From Isoetes taiwanensis (Eukaryota; Streptophyta; Lycopodiopsida; Isoetales; Isoetaceae), in the NCBI GenBank assembly GCA_021234155.1, contig JAJEKV010000017.1:11353525-11417524 (forward strand): 64,000 bases of DNA. Reading direction: 5' to 3'. Each line of letters starts with the position of its first letter. Positions within the stretch are counted from its first letter, which is position 1. The position numbers were made by a program, and so were the translations under genes. The notes below the pieces were generated by a model. It saw only the letters and a program-made list of their open reading frames with translations. It did no database searches and was not told the DNA's origin. Positions 42,830-54,803 of the stretch are shown in pieces.

Positions 42830-45800
42830 GATAACTGTTAACCATATAGAAAGCTAGTATCCCCCTAGGAATAAACCGACCAAATGACACGACGTAATCT
42901 AGCAAGTCCGGCCAACTTGTTATGACAACATCAACTCACTTGGTGGGACTAATTCTGGAACTTAATTAACAACGACATGGCAACTTTCTAGAATAGCAGC
43001 GTGTATTATATCCTTGGATATTCTTTAGGCGACGATAATAATGTCCAGTTATCGGCGTTTCGCGACCTATAACTTTAATTATTTTTTTTTTCCTTTTTCC
43101 TTTGGTAGATGCCTTGATAACACAATTTCTTCGGGCTTTGCCATGATTCAATCCATACTATATTCATATGCTTTATATCAGACCTTGTTCGACGTTATAT
43201 AAGTAATGTTTTATAGACATAACTATAATTAACGTTGTCTCTCTCTAGTGTCTAAACCTTGCCTCATCTCAATTCCCAGACAAAGGATTTCTTTTCGCCC
43301 AACCAACTAGGGACTGCCATGCAGCACCCCTCTAGACCATGGGTAGCTTCAATCCTACCGCCCCTCACTACTTCTTCTCAATGGTCGTGTTCTTTTTATG
43401 GACCATTTTCCCAGACCACGGTACAAACTCTGTAATGCGTAGTGAGTGCCTGTGTTAGAACCCCCATAATAATCTCAACACTTTGTGCCAAACTTCACCG
43501 TTTATATGGATGTGATTAATTATCTGTGCCACACGCCTGTCAAAGTGACAACCGTCTACCCTCTTTTGGAGTGTTCTCCCGTACATTCCAATGCCACCCA
43601 ACCATTGTTGATTAGGGTACCTAGATAAGGTCCGAGCAAAATGTTTCCAACCATTATTTTAATACCTAAACGTCTTTAGGTTCTCCAAATGAACTTACAT
43701 ATTCCAAAGGATTATATGAATATCCCAAAGGACAGTACCACCCAAAGACCTCTAAAGATAGGCCTCCTCTATTCAGAGATCTTGTGTTCAAGTCTCTGGG
43801 GGTCCGTCATATGTCCTCATGGACGCTGCCAATATGGCATGACGTATAAATGCTATCTACCTATCTATCTATTTATAAAAAAAAGGTCCTTGACTCAATT
43901 CACCATGTTGTCCTAAGACATGGACGTCTTCTTCCCTAAGCCATACACCAAATCTTTAAAGAGTTTTTCGGCTCTTGCTGCCTTTCAAGCTGCAGGTATA
44001 TCTTTGCATGTTAGCAAAGACTAACCTTCATGTTAGGAAATAACCTATCTAGATTGCTAAATATCATGCATCAGGGTCCTTTATTCCTTCTCTTCTTCAA
44101 TATGTTTTCTAAGTCTATGATCGATTTTCAGTATTCCGACCCTTACGCCTGCCACAGCTACATATTTCACTCTTTGATTGTGACCATTATTCACTAGAGT
44201 CACCAATCCAATTACTCATTTATGTATTCATTAACCGTCTTGTGGCTTTTAAGCCGCTATTATATGCTCCCTATATTGTTAATCCACCTATCATTGGGGG
44301 TTATGATCCAACGTTGTCCTACATCCTCGAAATGTTAGTCATTACATTTCTCTGCCATGATGTTATGCTACTGTTCTGGCATTCCAAATGACTTGGCATC
44401 TTCATTTAAGCCATAGTCATGGCCTAAGAGCGGGTGAGCCTTCGTAAGTTACCTAGAGTCATCAAGGTGCTTGCCTTGTATTTAGTGAGCCTTCCTACAA
44501 TTACCTACGTTTAATATAACCCGGGCTTGTATCAATGTTCGAGTCCTCTATATGTTAACTTGCACCCCCATGTAATCCATGGCGTCACCTCTGCCTGATC
44601 CAGGTATGGATCATATGGGAAAGCTAGTCTTATGTGTCTATGCAAGACACATTCGAACATTTAGCAGGTAACTGCTATTCGCTACTTATCCTGGAATTGT
44701 ACTATTGTACTACTCAATCCCACTATCTTAAGCTTTGGCCGTTGACATTTATTTCAAGTGCCAACTGCCACATCATACCCTAGCATGCAACGGATTGACG
44801 GTCCTTTGCACATTTCAAACGTATCTCCAGATCCTTCATCAGTAACTTTAGGGTACCCTCGTCTTTCTCTCCTTGCGTCGCCACCTAAATTACCTCCCTA
44901 AGATGTTTATCGTATCTGTACAGTTGGACTACGGTTTTGCATACAATACACATCCCAAATCTAGGCAAAACCATGCCTGAGATACCCTCCCTAAATATCA
45001 AACTAAATAATTAGAACATTATGTTTCTGTGTTGAAATAACATCTAAACAACTATTGTACAAACACGAAGATCTCTTGGCAGCTGGCTGTTTGATAAATA
45101 AGAGCAATAGTCATTATCACCGTTTCTAGAATATTTGTTTTCACATTCATACCACGTAACATAAGAGATTGTTCTCACATACCCCATAACACATAGCCAT
45201 AGGAGATTGTCTGGGAAACAAGAGCTTTTTTATTTATTTTTGCTAGGCATCACTTATCTACATTTGCAAAAGTTAGCTGCCAACAGTTTTTTAATAATTT
45301 ACAGGTCGTACTGCCATTCACAAGTAGTCTTTAATTATTGACATACAAGAAGATATGTATCCAGCTCCAAACAAGTTGTAGTGATTCAGGTAGTGGTACA
45401 GTTTGTACAATGTCATCCTCTGCTCAAACCCTTGTTATGGTATGTACATAATAAACATATCTCCACATCCCGCAATGCTAGAGCTCTGCTCTAACTTAGC
45501 TAAAGTGTAAGCTTGGTAGTTCCTTGCAACAAAACCTATTACCTATGTACCTTTAGAATGTGGCTGAGCCACCGACGTCCCAACTGGGCAGTGGCCAACT
45601 CTATGTTAGAAATCTATATGCTGCCTACATTTTTGATAGGATCCCCAGCTACTTTAACCATCCCTTTAGTGCCTTATGGTATTCCAGTCGTGTATATACA
45701 CTATCATACCACCCATGGGATTATGCCATAATTCCGAAGGTTTGCTACCCCAGATGAGGAGCTTTTCTAAAGGCTTCTTTCGCTAAGGATCCTTTGTGTT

Positions 45801-48800
45801 CCATATCACCCATACTTAGTTACAATTAACCTATTGTTATTAAGTTATCAGGTCGACTTCAGCTTTTGATCAGCTTCAAATGTTGTCGCCTTTGGCTCCC
45901 TCATAATGAAGCGGAGACGCTAAAACCTCCTGGTCTCTTAACAGGAAAACCCAATGTTTCAATCTTCGTTAGTAACCGCCATATGATTATCCAATTCCTT
46001 ACCCTCTTAAGAGTTTCAAAGTCATAATCTCTAACGGGTCTATGCCTCAAAGCAACGGATCCTCCACCTTCTACTTCAGTACCTACAATTGTTCCCCGCG
46101 CGTAGCGTAACTCTTAAGATATATGGACTACTAGTCTATAAAATCTCACTCCTTGTAATCTACACGCCTCGTCTTGAATTTTATCTAGACTTGGATTGCT
46201 AGGTATTGGCCTCTTCTCGGTTATCCCTAAAAGTATAATTGTCAAAGTCATCGTACTCCTTCTTTTCTTCCATCAGGGGATGCGATATTTTATACATCTT
46301 TTTATTTCCAAAACCACATAAATGCTCTCAGCTTATAACAATGAAGTAACTCATTGGTATCTAGAACCTTTGAGCAGCTAAGCTCTCATTATCGTTTATT
46401 CCAACACCGTTCCAACCATCCTCGGGATGTTTTTGAATGTAACATCACCGTATATGCTAGACTTACTCTAGCTATTCTCACTGATTTAAACTTTTCTCAT
46501 CTTCCTTGGTACGACGTATGTAAGATAGTCAACTCTAAACATTGGGATAGCTTGAATGCTTATCTCTGGTAAAACATACCTAACCCAATATCTTCGTATA
46601 TAAGCATATCATTATGCTTATTCTTTACACCTTGTTAAGTAATGTTTCACTCACCTCGTACGGCTATTCTTCTATCTTTTAATATGATATACATCTGAAT
46701 ATCACAATTAACATCTTTGATCTCCTCACTAGTGTCGTATGTAATACTACTAAATCCTTCAAACATCCGAAACCACTACGTTGTTATTATGAGATATAGT
46801 AACACGTGTGCACCAACCCTAACTCTAGACTCATATGTAATTCATTGACGTAGCCCCCTAGCTGCTTGTACTATATATGCTGTGGGTTTCACACCACACC
46901 TTCTAGACTCTCTATCCTTAGGTTGCCTTGGTCCTCACGCTCTAGTCATAAATTCCACAGAGGCACATGCCACCCTAAGTTCCGAGTGGACATACTTAAT
47001 GTCTAGTATAGCAATTCTTATCTTCATTACCTCTGTATTCATATATGTGAACTAAAAGTTCTAGTATATATCTTATCTTCTTTTAGTTATGTTTTACTAT
47101 TAAATGTTCCTAGTACACATATACCAACGCGGAGTTACTCCTCGCAATACACACACGATACCAAGTCCAGAGCACATCCTCCTTCTCCAGACTTTGGTGT
47201 ATTCAACGCCTCATTCCAAACTTTCTATATTTGAAACGTTGTTTACAACAACTTTCAAATCCCTCTTGTCTCCCACTTGTCGTGTGGGTATATTACTTTC
47301 GATGGTTGCTTTGGTCCTACCAATTGTCGCCTTCTCTTGACCTTGTGTGGCGTCACGTTCCACACTAGTGTCCAATCGTTATCTGACATCTCGATGTTCC
47401 CAGCCGGACATCGGATGTGTCCATTTCCTTAATTTATATCCCGCATAATCGTCATGCAATTGGTAGCGTCATTAAAAGCGTATCCAAGTGACTATGTTGT
47501 CATCTTAATCATGCACACGCTTGCATCGTTATTGCACACTTTAGGAACATCAATCTCCTTCTTAAAACATAGCGTATCGTAATTTTATAATCCATAGTTT
47601 ATGGATCCGCATCCTCATACGATATTATTCTCTACCTTTCCGCGAATCATACCTCTATTCAAGTAGCAATAGCTATAAAATATTGGCCCGACATTCTATG
47701 CCTGCACCATCATGGTCGAAACCTACACTTCTAAAGTGGTTTCCCTCTCATGAGCTGGGTACTCATAATCCAGTTTCCACCTTAGTATAGTACCTCTCTA
47801 ACGTGGTATATGGTAGATAATCATAAACCAATCCTCGTAATTAAATCAATCCTCGTAATTATTAAGTCCAGTGTTTCAATCAGATACCAAACATCGTCAT
47901 ACCAATTTTTTTCGAGTATCCATCCAAAGTAGGGATACCTTAACACTCCTTATTCCCAACATTCAGCACTTCTACTTCAAGTAAGGGCCCAGGACCTGCT
48001 CAGTCATCACCATATAACAGGCTCAGGACAGACCAGGCATCAGTTCAATGCTTCCGCCGTGGACACCATAGTCACAATTGGCCTTCTGTGATACAGCACG
48101 ATTGCATAGCCATAGCACTGCCGGATAGCGACCGGTGCGGTACCAATTACGTCGAATGTATATGTCAGCTGTACCTGTCCCTTTACATATAAGAGTCTCT
48201 GTATGCGTGATAACTTTACGAAAATAGCAATAAAATAAATAAGTAATTCAAATGTAAGAATATCCGGACGTCTGGTAAATGTATAAACATAACCAATGAA
48301 TTAATATGTGTCCTCATCTGACTGTAATCTATGCTAAAGATAGAGAGTGTGAGTGTGGAAAGATTAAAGATAATCGAAAGGAGCGAGCTATTTAAACACA
48401 TAATCAAATATAATAGAAGTAGATAAGTATGTATGTCTTACACAAACTTCGGAGGGAATAACGAGACTTAGATTAGGTTATAACAAGGTTATGAATAATA
48501 AGTCATGAACAACGTCTGTCTGTACTTAATATCAAAGTATATAGGTAAGATTGTCTGATACAGTACAATATATAGTTGTATTAAAGGATAAGTATAACTG
48601 TCAAGGACCTATTAAATACTGAGGATAGGAACATACGAGTTCTTAAAACTGTAACAAAAATAGGAAAACAAACATTTGCTACAAAATTAAATTAGGATCG
48701 CTGTAATGAAATGAATTACAAAGTGAAGCGGGAATATAATACACCTACACACAGAAGTTAATATCCTTAGAATGACTTTCTACTAAACAGTGCGAGGTTA

Positions 48801-49188
48801 ATAACTCTGTATTATAATATAACAACAAATAGCAGTTCTTTATATCTATACCTATCTTTAATATACAATCAGTTACCTGTATGTATAGAAGGAACGATTT
48901 CTAAAATAGATAGACTGTGAACTCGCCACCACGAATGAAACAGTGAGACTGTTCACTTTTGACAGTCCTAACCGATGATCATGTCTGATCTATGCCTCTA
49001 CCTCTTATATCCCAAAGTTATAAATTGCACATTACAAGTCATTTCAAACTTGATCACTTTGAACATGACAACGTCTGTGTGACTTATAATCTCACGCTAT
49101 CTCTTTAAGGAGGGGAGACTTCCTTCCAATGTATGATGTGTTGCCCTGCAACAAGAGTAGTCTTGATGCTGAGGACAGCATCATTTTT
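42830..49188. other. Internal region of D, 6.4 kb without coding sequence
   Basis: No recognisable protein in any frame. The plus strand is pyrimidine-biased from about 43200 to 48180, and then changes to A/G-rich from about 48190 to 48930 with very few C. Such a switch in one transcript-length region is unusual for decayed coding DNA and may reflect strand-asymmetric mutation or constraint on the genomic RNA. Confidence 0.5.
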
Positions 49189-49201
49189 AAGGTGGGGAGA
49201 A

Positions 49202-50722
49202 TGTGACGTTCCACATATTTATACGCATATTTAAGTATAAATACGTGACACGTCACTATGAATTATAAAGGTGGAAACCTAACCAAAACCCTAATTCGAA
49301 TTTAGGGCTTATCCTAATATTAAAAAGGGCTAAAATACCAAATTAGCTAATATTAACCAATCTAGAGCATGCCACCTGGCCCAAATCGATTGGGCAAGGT
49401 AGGGTTTCCATTTTGGACACCCAAATTAGGGCTTTTGTGCCCCAATTCGAATTGGGAGCAATTGGGGATGGAGGAGGAGGAGCAGCAGCCAGGCGCCCTT
49501 CAGTTAGTCAAGATGGAGCAGCCCAAGACCAATTTGACGGTTAGTCAGTAGGTTAGTTTGTTGATTTATAGCATAGCGCCTCTCTGTAGTGTGTTCTCTC
49601 TCTGTTTTCTCTGTGGTTTACCTGTTAGACTAACCCTTGATTGATATGGTGAGTATTCTTATCTCTAGTCTTTGTACGTGCTTTGGTTGATGGTTTAGTA
49701 GTTCTTTGCTTAGTTAGCACTCCGGAGATGGGGGATTACGGGGGGTAGAGACCTCTGAGACCTGTATTGTAGTATGCTCCTAGATAGAGCCCTGTATTAT
49801 TCCCATTAGATGCGGCCTGTGTACAAGAGACCATCGAGTCGTGGATGCTATGGAGTGACTTAGCACCAAACAAGGGACACAGTGGTGAAGTGGGGGTGGG
49901 GTCTTGCACGAACATAAAAGGCTCCTGAGACTCCTACAGTGGGCTAGGCCTGATAGCCGGTCACGTAGAGGGCCGGGTATGGGTCTGACACTCCCTGGGT
50001 GTAGAGGTGTGATCCGTATGGAGCATCTTGCACTTTGAGTAGTTTAGGGTACGTAAGTCGGGTACGGATGCGGGGGTCGCTGATGCGGCACGTATTCTCT
50101 AGCTCACCCATGGAACCACTGTGATCCTGGAAGGGGACGCTTCCCCGACCTGCCTCATCGGACGGGGCTTCATGAACCCTGTAGTAGGCTCGAAGGGTGA
50201 TACCTTGAGTCTGCGTGTCCGGAAGGCTATAGTGACGCCATAGCATGATTGGACTCATCTGCAAAGTGTGCACAGGAGGGGCGGATGGAGTGGACAACCC
50301 TAGCCGATGTTCTATGCCAGCCAACGCCATGTCAAGATTCAGTCTGCTGATCTCTTGAGGCCTAGCCGTCAGTCGATCCTCACTGGAGTCTGAGCCGGGG
50401 TAGAACCATGGGTTTGGGGTGTTTTCCTTAGGATTAGATGCATATTCTTTGCCGTTAGTACTTGGATGGATGTGCCACCCTTCGTGGTGGTTATTTATAT
50501 ATGATTTATGCTGTGTGCTAACATGTATTCGCGCTTCCGCGACATAGGAGCCCCATTGAAGGCATGGGCCGAATGACCCCTCTGTGTCCTTCACTCGAGC
50601 ATCTTGCCATAGATGGCCCGAGTTAGATGGAGGGCCCTGCTCTTGGCGAGTTGGTCGCCATGGGAGGGAAAAGTCCCCGTATGTATACGTCCGAGGGTCA
50701 TATATGTTCAGGGAGCGTCACA
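49202..50722 (+). mobile_element. 3' LTR of D (1521 bp)
   Basis: Matches 40229-41805 apart from the missing block near 49262 and scattered substitutions. Followed by CTGGT at 50723-50727. Its minus-strand frame 50594-49944 corresponds to that of the 5' LTR but is shorter. Confidence 0.92.
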
Positions 50723-50727
50723 CTGGT

Positions 50728-50992
50728 CGCGCGAGCCACGCGACGGAACATCATATCTTAAAACCACATAACCTCTCAAATATAGAGGGGCTGGTCACGC
50801 GATCCACGCGAAATGGAATCACAAATCAAAAATGAAAAACATGAATGCAAACAACTTAGGGTGGGAAGGGAGGGAACTAAGACCCAACAAAAACTGCTGT
50901 GAGAAGACGCCGATAATGGAGAAAGAGCCCAAAGACGTATATATAGCCTCGTCTCTCCCCAAAATGGCGATTCGACGATGTCGAATCGCATG
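50728..50992 (+). mobile_element. Family F unit 1, right part
   Basis: Continuation of 39510-40228 after D. It contains GTCGCG-CGAGCCA-CGCGAC pairing (50727-50745), a further GGGGCTGGTCACGCG module, the TATA-like TATATATAGCC at 50939-50949, and the end GTCGAATCGCATG. Distance from TATA to unit end is about 45 bp. Confidence 0.55.
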
Positions 50993-51403
50993 CATTTTGG
51001 TGAGAGACTCGCCTGGAGGGGGAAAACCGGCCGATCAAAAGAGAACTTCTATAAGATGATGAGCAAGGTGTGATTGCCACTATAAAGCTGACATATGTTG
51101 AATGAACATCAGGAAAAAAGCAATACCATGTCTAACAAATCAAAACTCCCAAATGTAATTGCCAATATATGAAGATTGCTAAATGTCAAAGTGGTTACAA
51201 AGGAAACCTGGGGGGAATTAAAAACCACTAAACCCTAGGAACCATTTGGAAATAGAAAGAAATCATGGCAAACAAATCTAAATGGCAACTCAACAAAAAA
51301 ACACGCGGGACCAATAGTGGCAAATAAATAAACGGAATAAGAAGTCATTTGTAAGGAAGACGGTTGAATAAGAAATCACTTTTAAAGGGTACGGTTGATT
51401 GGG

Positions 51404-51457
51404 AGACTCAAACCTTCACCACCAACATACGAGTCAAAGCCTGTAACCACTAGGCTA
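51404..51457 (-). ncRNA. tRNA-like A/B box module 3 (antisense)
   Basis: Minus strand: A box TAGCCTAGTGG, 32-nt spacer, B box GGTTTGAGTCT. The A box fits the RNA polymerase III consensus fully. The spacing equals that of the two modules in element D. Confidence 0.5.
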
Positions 51458-51799
51458 AACCAAATATAACTTTTAAAACACAAATCGAAATTTCATAAAA
51501 CCATCATATGGTGTGAATAGGTAACCGAACAAAAGGCGGCAGAGAAAAGAGAGAACTCCTGAATGCTAAAAACGAAGAAGAAAAGAACGAGTAGAACAAA
51601 TCCGATCACAAAATCAAACCAGAGGGAAGAAGAGCTATGCTTGATGATCATAATTAGACTAGTAAGAGTGATTCACAAAAAGGAAGCAACCGATTTTTCC
51701 AAATAGACAGGTATGGGAGCAAAAAGGGAAAAAATATTAAACAGCCAGAGATCGATCCAAGGAAATCGCCGGTTAATCATAGAATACTGAAAGCACTCA

Positions 51800-52160
51800 A
51801 TCACATGAGAATTTGAGGCAGTACCTTCCAAGATCCCTGCATGCAAGCCAAAATTCAAGAGCCAAAGCGAGCAAAATCATTCATAAAACTGATAAATCCA
51901 CAAATGTGTGCATGTAAGAGAAGCAAAGGAACGAAAACATGAACGAATCACATGAGAATTTGATGCAGTACCTTCAAGATCCATGCATGCAAGCAAAAAT
52001 TTAGCCCAAGCGAGAATCATTCATAAAACGTATAGATCCACAAATTCATGCATACAAGAGACACAAAGGAACGAAAACATGAACGAATCACATGAGAATT
52101 TGATGCAGGACCTTCAAGATCCATGCATGCAAGTAAAAATTCCACAGCCAAAGCGCGCAA
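51800..52160 (+). repeat. Threefold direct repeat of about 120 bp in F unit 2
   Basis: CACATGAGAATTTGA-GCAG-ACCTTC-AAGATCC-TGCATGCAAG occurs at about 51802, 51950 and 52090, each followed by AAAATT and an AAAGCG-like word. The copies differ by small indels. Confidence 0.8.
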
Positions 52161-52371
52161 GAATGATTCCTAAAACTTACAGATCCACAATTTGGTGCAT
52201 GCAAGAGAAGCAAAAGAATGAAAACATGAACTAATAATCAATGCTTGGCCGACGACTAAGACCCAACAAAAACTGCTGTGAGAAGATGCCGATAATGGAG
52301 AAAGAGCCCAAAGACGTATATATAGCCTCGTCTCTCCCCAAAATGGCGATCCGACGGTGTCGAATCGCATG

Positions 52372-53785
52372 CATTTTGCCACTTTGCTTGACACATCATC
52401 ACTCCAAAATGCCACGTCATCATTCATTTGCCAAATCACCCTACCAACTTGCCACATCATCAAATTTGACCTCCATTTTGAGCCAAAAAATTCAAATGCT
52501 CTTTCTTGTAAAAAGGTTCTCCCATATCGTAGAGCATCAAAAAAGATTCCTTGTGTTTTTTTTTTTTTTTTGAAAAAGACCTCATTTTGACCTTCATTTT
52601 GAGTTCTTGGGATTCGTGCCAAGTTGTAAAAAAAATCCTATCTGCCCCCCGCCCTAGTCACTCCCCCATCCAATCTCCCCTCGCCACGTGGTACACCCAG
52701 GCGTGTGGGGCGGTAACGGACTGAATCCCACATGGGCATAGCACACTCAATTTAATTATTAAGGTTTTTAGGCCTTATATACCCGATCTGCCTTTTTGCA
52801 AAATTCCCGTTGGATATTTCGACCAAAAATCTCAAGAACCCTAAAAACTTTTCATGCCAAGATCTGAATTTTCTGATCGATTTAACCGTCTAATCATAGC
52901 CAATGCTCCCGAATTCACCTATTCTAAGCCAAGAACCCTTAAATTAAGCAAAAGAACAAGGATCTGAGCCGGATTTGCCAAGAACAGGCCGGAAACAGTG
53001 GATTAAGAAGAAAAAATTGTATACAGAGAATTTTCGAGGGCTTTGGGCACAAGAAGTGATCGAGACATCTCTCTTAGAGATCAATTTGGCTGACTGTAGC
53101 TTGAATCTGCCTTCCTTGCTTCATAAATCTATGGATTACCTGAAGCAAACTGCTTATTTTCCATTATGAAGACTTTTTGATCCTGTGCCCAAGACATTAG
53201 AGCTTGGGAATGTTCTGATTGACTGTATGAATGAAAATGCAACCCTTGGCATTAAATTTATGTTCAACTTGCACTCCACATTGCAGATGAGGTAAATTGA
53301 AAAGGTAAAAGTGGTATTTGGAAAGAGTTAATTAATTTTAAGCATAACATATCTTAGATTGCATCACACTTTGCTCTATGAACAGATTTCTAAATAAAAA
53401 TTAGATTAGGCTGCCATAAGTCTATGGCCATTTGTTGCATTTAGTAAAATATCGCTATTCATTTTGAGAAACACTTTGCATGCATTAAAACTCAGAAAGG
53501 TGTCAAAAAGAAAAAATATATTTTACAAAAGCCTGTTTTCTATTTTTGCAAAATTATTGCAATTTAGTCAAAAAATCATCCATCTTGATCATTTGTGCAT
53601 CAATTCTTGCCAAACAAAAGTGTTCTCCCTCTCCTGCAGACATATCAAAGATGTCAGGAATTGTCAAAAGTTAAATAAGATCAGTAAAACTCGATCTGCA
53701 AAAAACTTGCTTGCTGTTTTGGATTGTGACAGTCTCCTTTGCAAAAAATTGAATTTCAGGTCACTTTAACATATTTCTTTGCAAA
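52372..53785 (+). mobile_element. Family B LTR, copy 1, right part
   Basis: Continues LTR B1 from 39509 across the F and D insertions: GACTAGAAAAAAGT at 39489-39502 and GCTTGACACATCATC here correspond to one continuous stretch in LTR B2 (around 55593-55640). It includes CCACGTGG (52684-52691) and TTATATAC (52775-52782). It ends near 53785, where a gag fragment begins without a primer-binding site, so LTR end and gag start were deleted. Confidence 0.65.
52684..52782 (+). promoter_or_regulatory. LTR B1 core promoter: G-box and TATA
   Basis: Perfect palindrome CCACGTGG 84 bp upstream of TTATATAC. LTR B2 has the same pair at 55895-55902 and 55989-55996. G-boxes bind plant bZIP and bHLH factors. 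Confidence 0.6.
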
Positions 53786-54803
53786 AGGATTTGATACCAT
53801 ACACCAAGTCTTTACTAAGGCTACTGAAATTGCTGACATGATTTCCTATCTTTCGGATGATATGCACTCACCTCATGATCCTTTCTTTCCAGATTATGAG
53901 CAGGAGTACGTGGGACCTGGACCAGTGCCAATTTATGCTGTTCAAAAGGACAAGAAAAAGCCAAAGATGGAGGATCCAGATGGTCCTGTGGCAGATGTCA
54001 AAGCTGACATATCTAAAGTGTCTGAAGCATTGGTTGAAGTCACAAAGCAGCTCCAAGAAATGAAGAGTTCAAGACCCGAGAAGAGGATAAACCCCCCCAT
54101 GTGCTCATTGCTCAAGAAATACTCATTCATCTGATTATTGTTGGTACAGACCATGCACCTAGTGTGGTAAGAGAGGGCATTTTGGTAAAGAATGCTCTGT
54201 TTGTGCTTTTTGCAAACCAATAGGCCATTATGAAGATAGGTGTAGTGTGAAAGAGTACTTTGCTAGGCAAGAAAAGCCCAAAACGAGCCAAGTGCCTCAG
54301 TTAGATTTGTGCAGGAAATTGAAGATCAGGAGGAGAACATGGCTGTCCATACCAGTGGGATGAATAAGTCAAAGGATAAAGAACAAATTCAGGCCAATGA
54401 GGAAACTTGTGCACTCAAGTTTAAGGAAAATGAGCCAAATCAGGTTGTGCCTCCTCCCCCTTGTCAAAAATACTTGAAAACAGATAAGGAGAGTGAGGAT
54501 TTCGAATCTTTATTGAGAAATTCCAAGATCGGTGTGGATTTGCTGACTTTGCTTAAGATTGCTCCATCTTATAGAAAAAAGGTTTTGAATCTAACCAAAG
54601 AGGATGAAGTTGCTCTTACAAATCACATTGAGGAGCATGTGTTGACCTAAGAGGATTATGATCCCGGTGCTTTTACATGTGTGGCCAGAATGGGTACGAA
54701 AGTATTAACCAGAGTATTGCTAGATGGGGGATCACCACTTAATGTGATCCCTCACCACATTATGATATTATGTGGTCTAGAAATTGATAAGAAGGCTCCC
54801 ATG
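53786..54803 (+). pseudogene. gag-protease fragment of family B
   Basis: Begins GFDTIHQVFTKATEIADMIS, matching mid-gag of the copy at 57330, and runs through the linker. The zinc-knuckle region is broken by a frameshift near 54090-54110. The part after it (54309-54650) is again open and includes LLKIAPSYRKKVLNLTKEDE. The protease motif LLDGGSPLN is at about 54717-54743. It is cut by LTR B2 at 54804 within the protease. Non-functional. Confidence 0.82.

Larger units (their letters stand above)
40229..50722 (+). mobile_element. LTR retrotransposon D, about 10.5 kb, without recognisable gag-pol
   Basis: Complete by structure: LTRs 40229-41805 and 49202-50722, both starting TGTGACG and ending CGTCACA; primer-binding site at 41807; polypurine tract AAGGTGGGGAGAA at 49189-49201; target duplication CTGGT. 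The LTRs are nearly identical except for a block of about 55 bp missing from the 3' copy near 49262, so insertion was recent. Yet the 7.4-kb internal region has no frame longer than about 120 codons and no retroelement motif in either direction. That is the profile of a LARD, moved by proteins of another element. The primer site TGGTATCAGAGCC is the classical initiator tRNA-Met type. Confidence 0.9.
51000..52371 (+). mobile_element. Family F unit 2
   Basis: Starts GTGAGAGACTCGCCTGGAGG, directly after CATTTTG at the end of unit 1, and ends with a 120-bp block (52250-52371) nearly identical to the end of unit 1, including the TATA-like TATATATAGCC. Words around AATCACATGAGAATTTGA-GCAGTACC repeat three times (51800-52130). 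No polymerase gene is recognisable. It carries an antisense tRNA-like module at 51404-51457. Confidence 0.5.

Noticed and set aside
42568-42905. Ala-rich open frames on both strands
   Set aside because: They result from a 27-bp repeat, whose period keeps all frames open. No start context or other protein feature.
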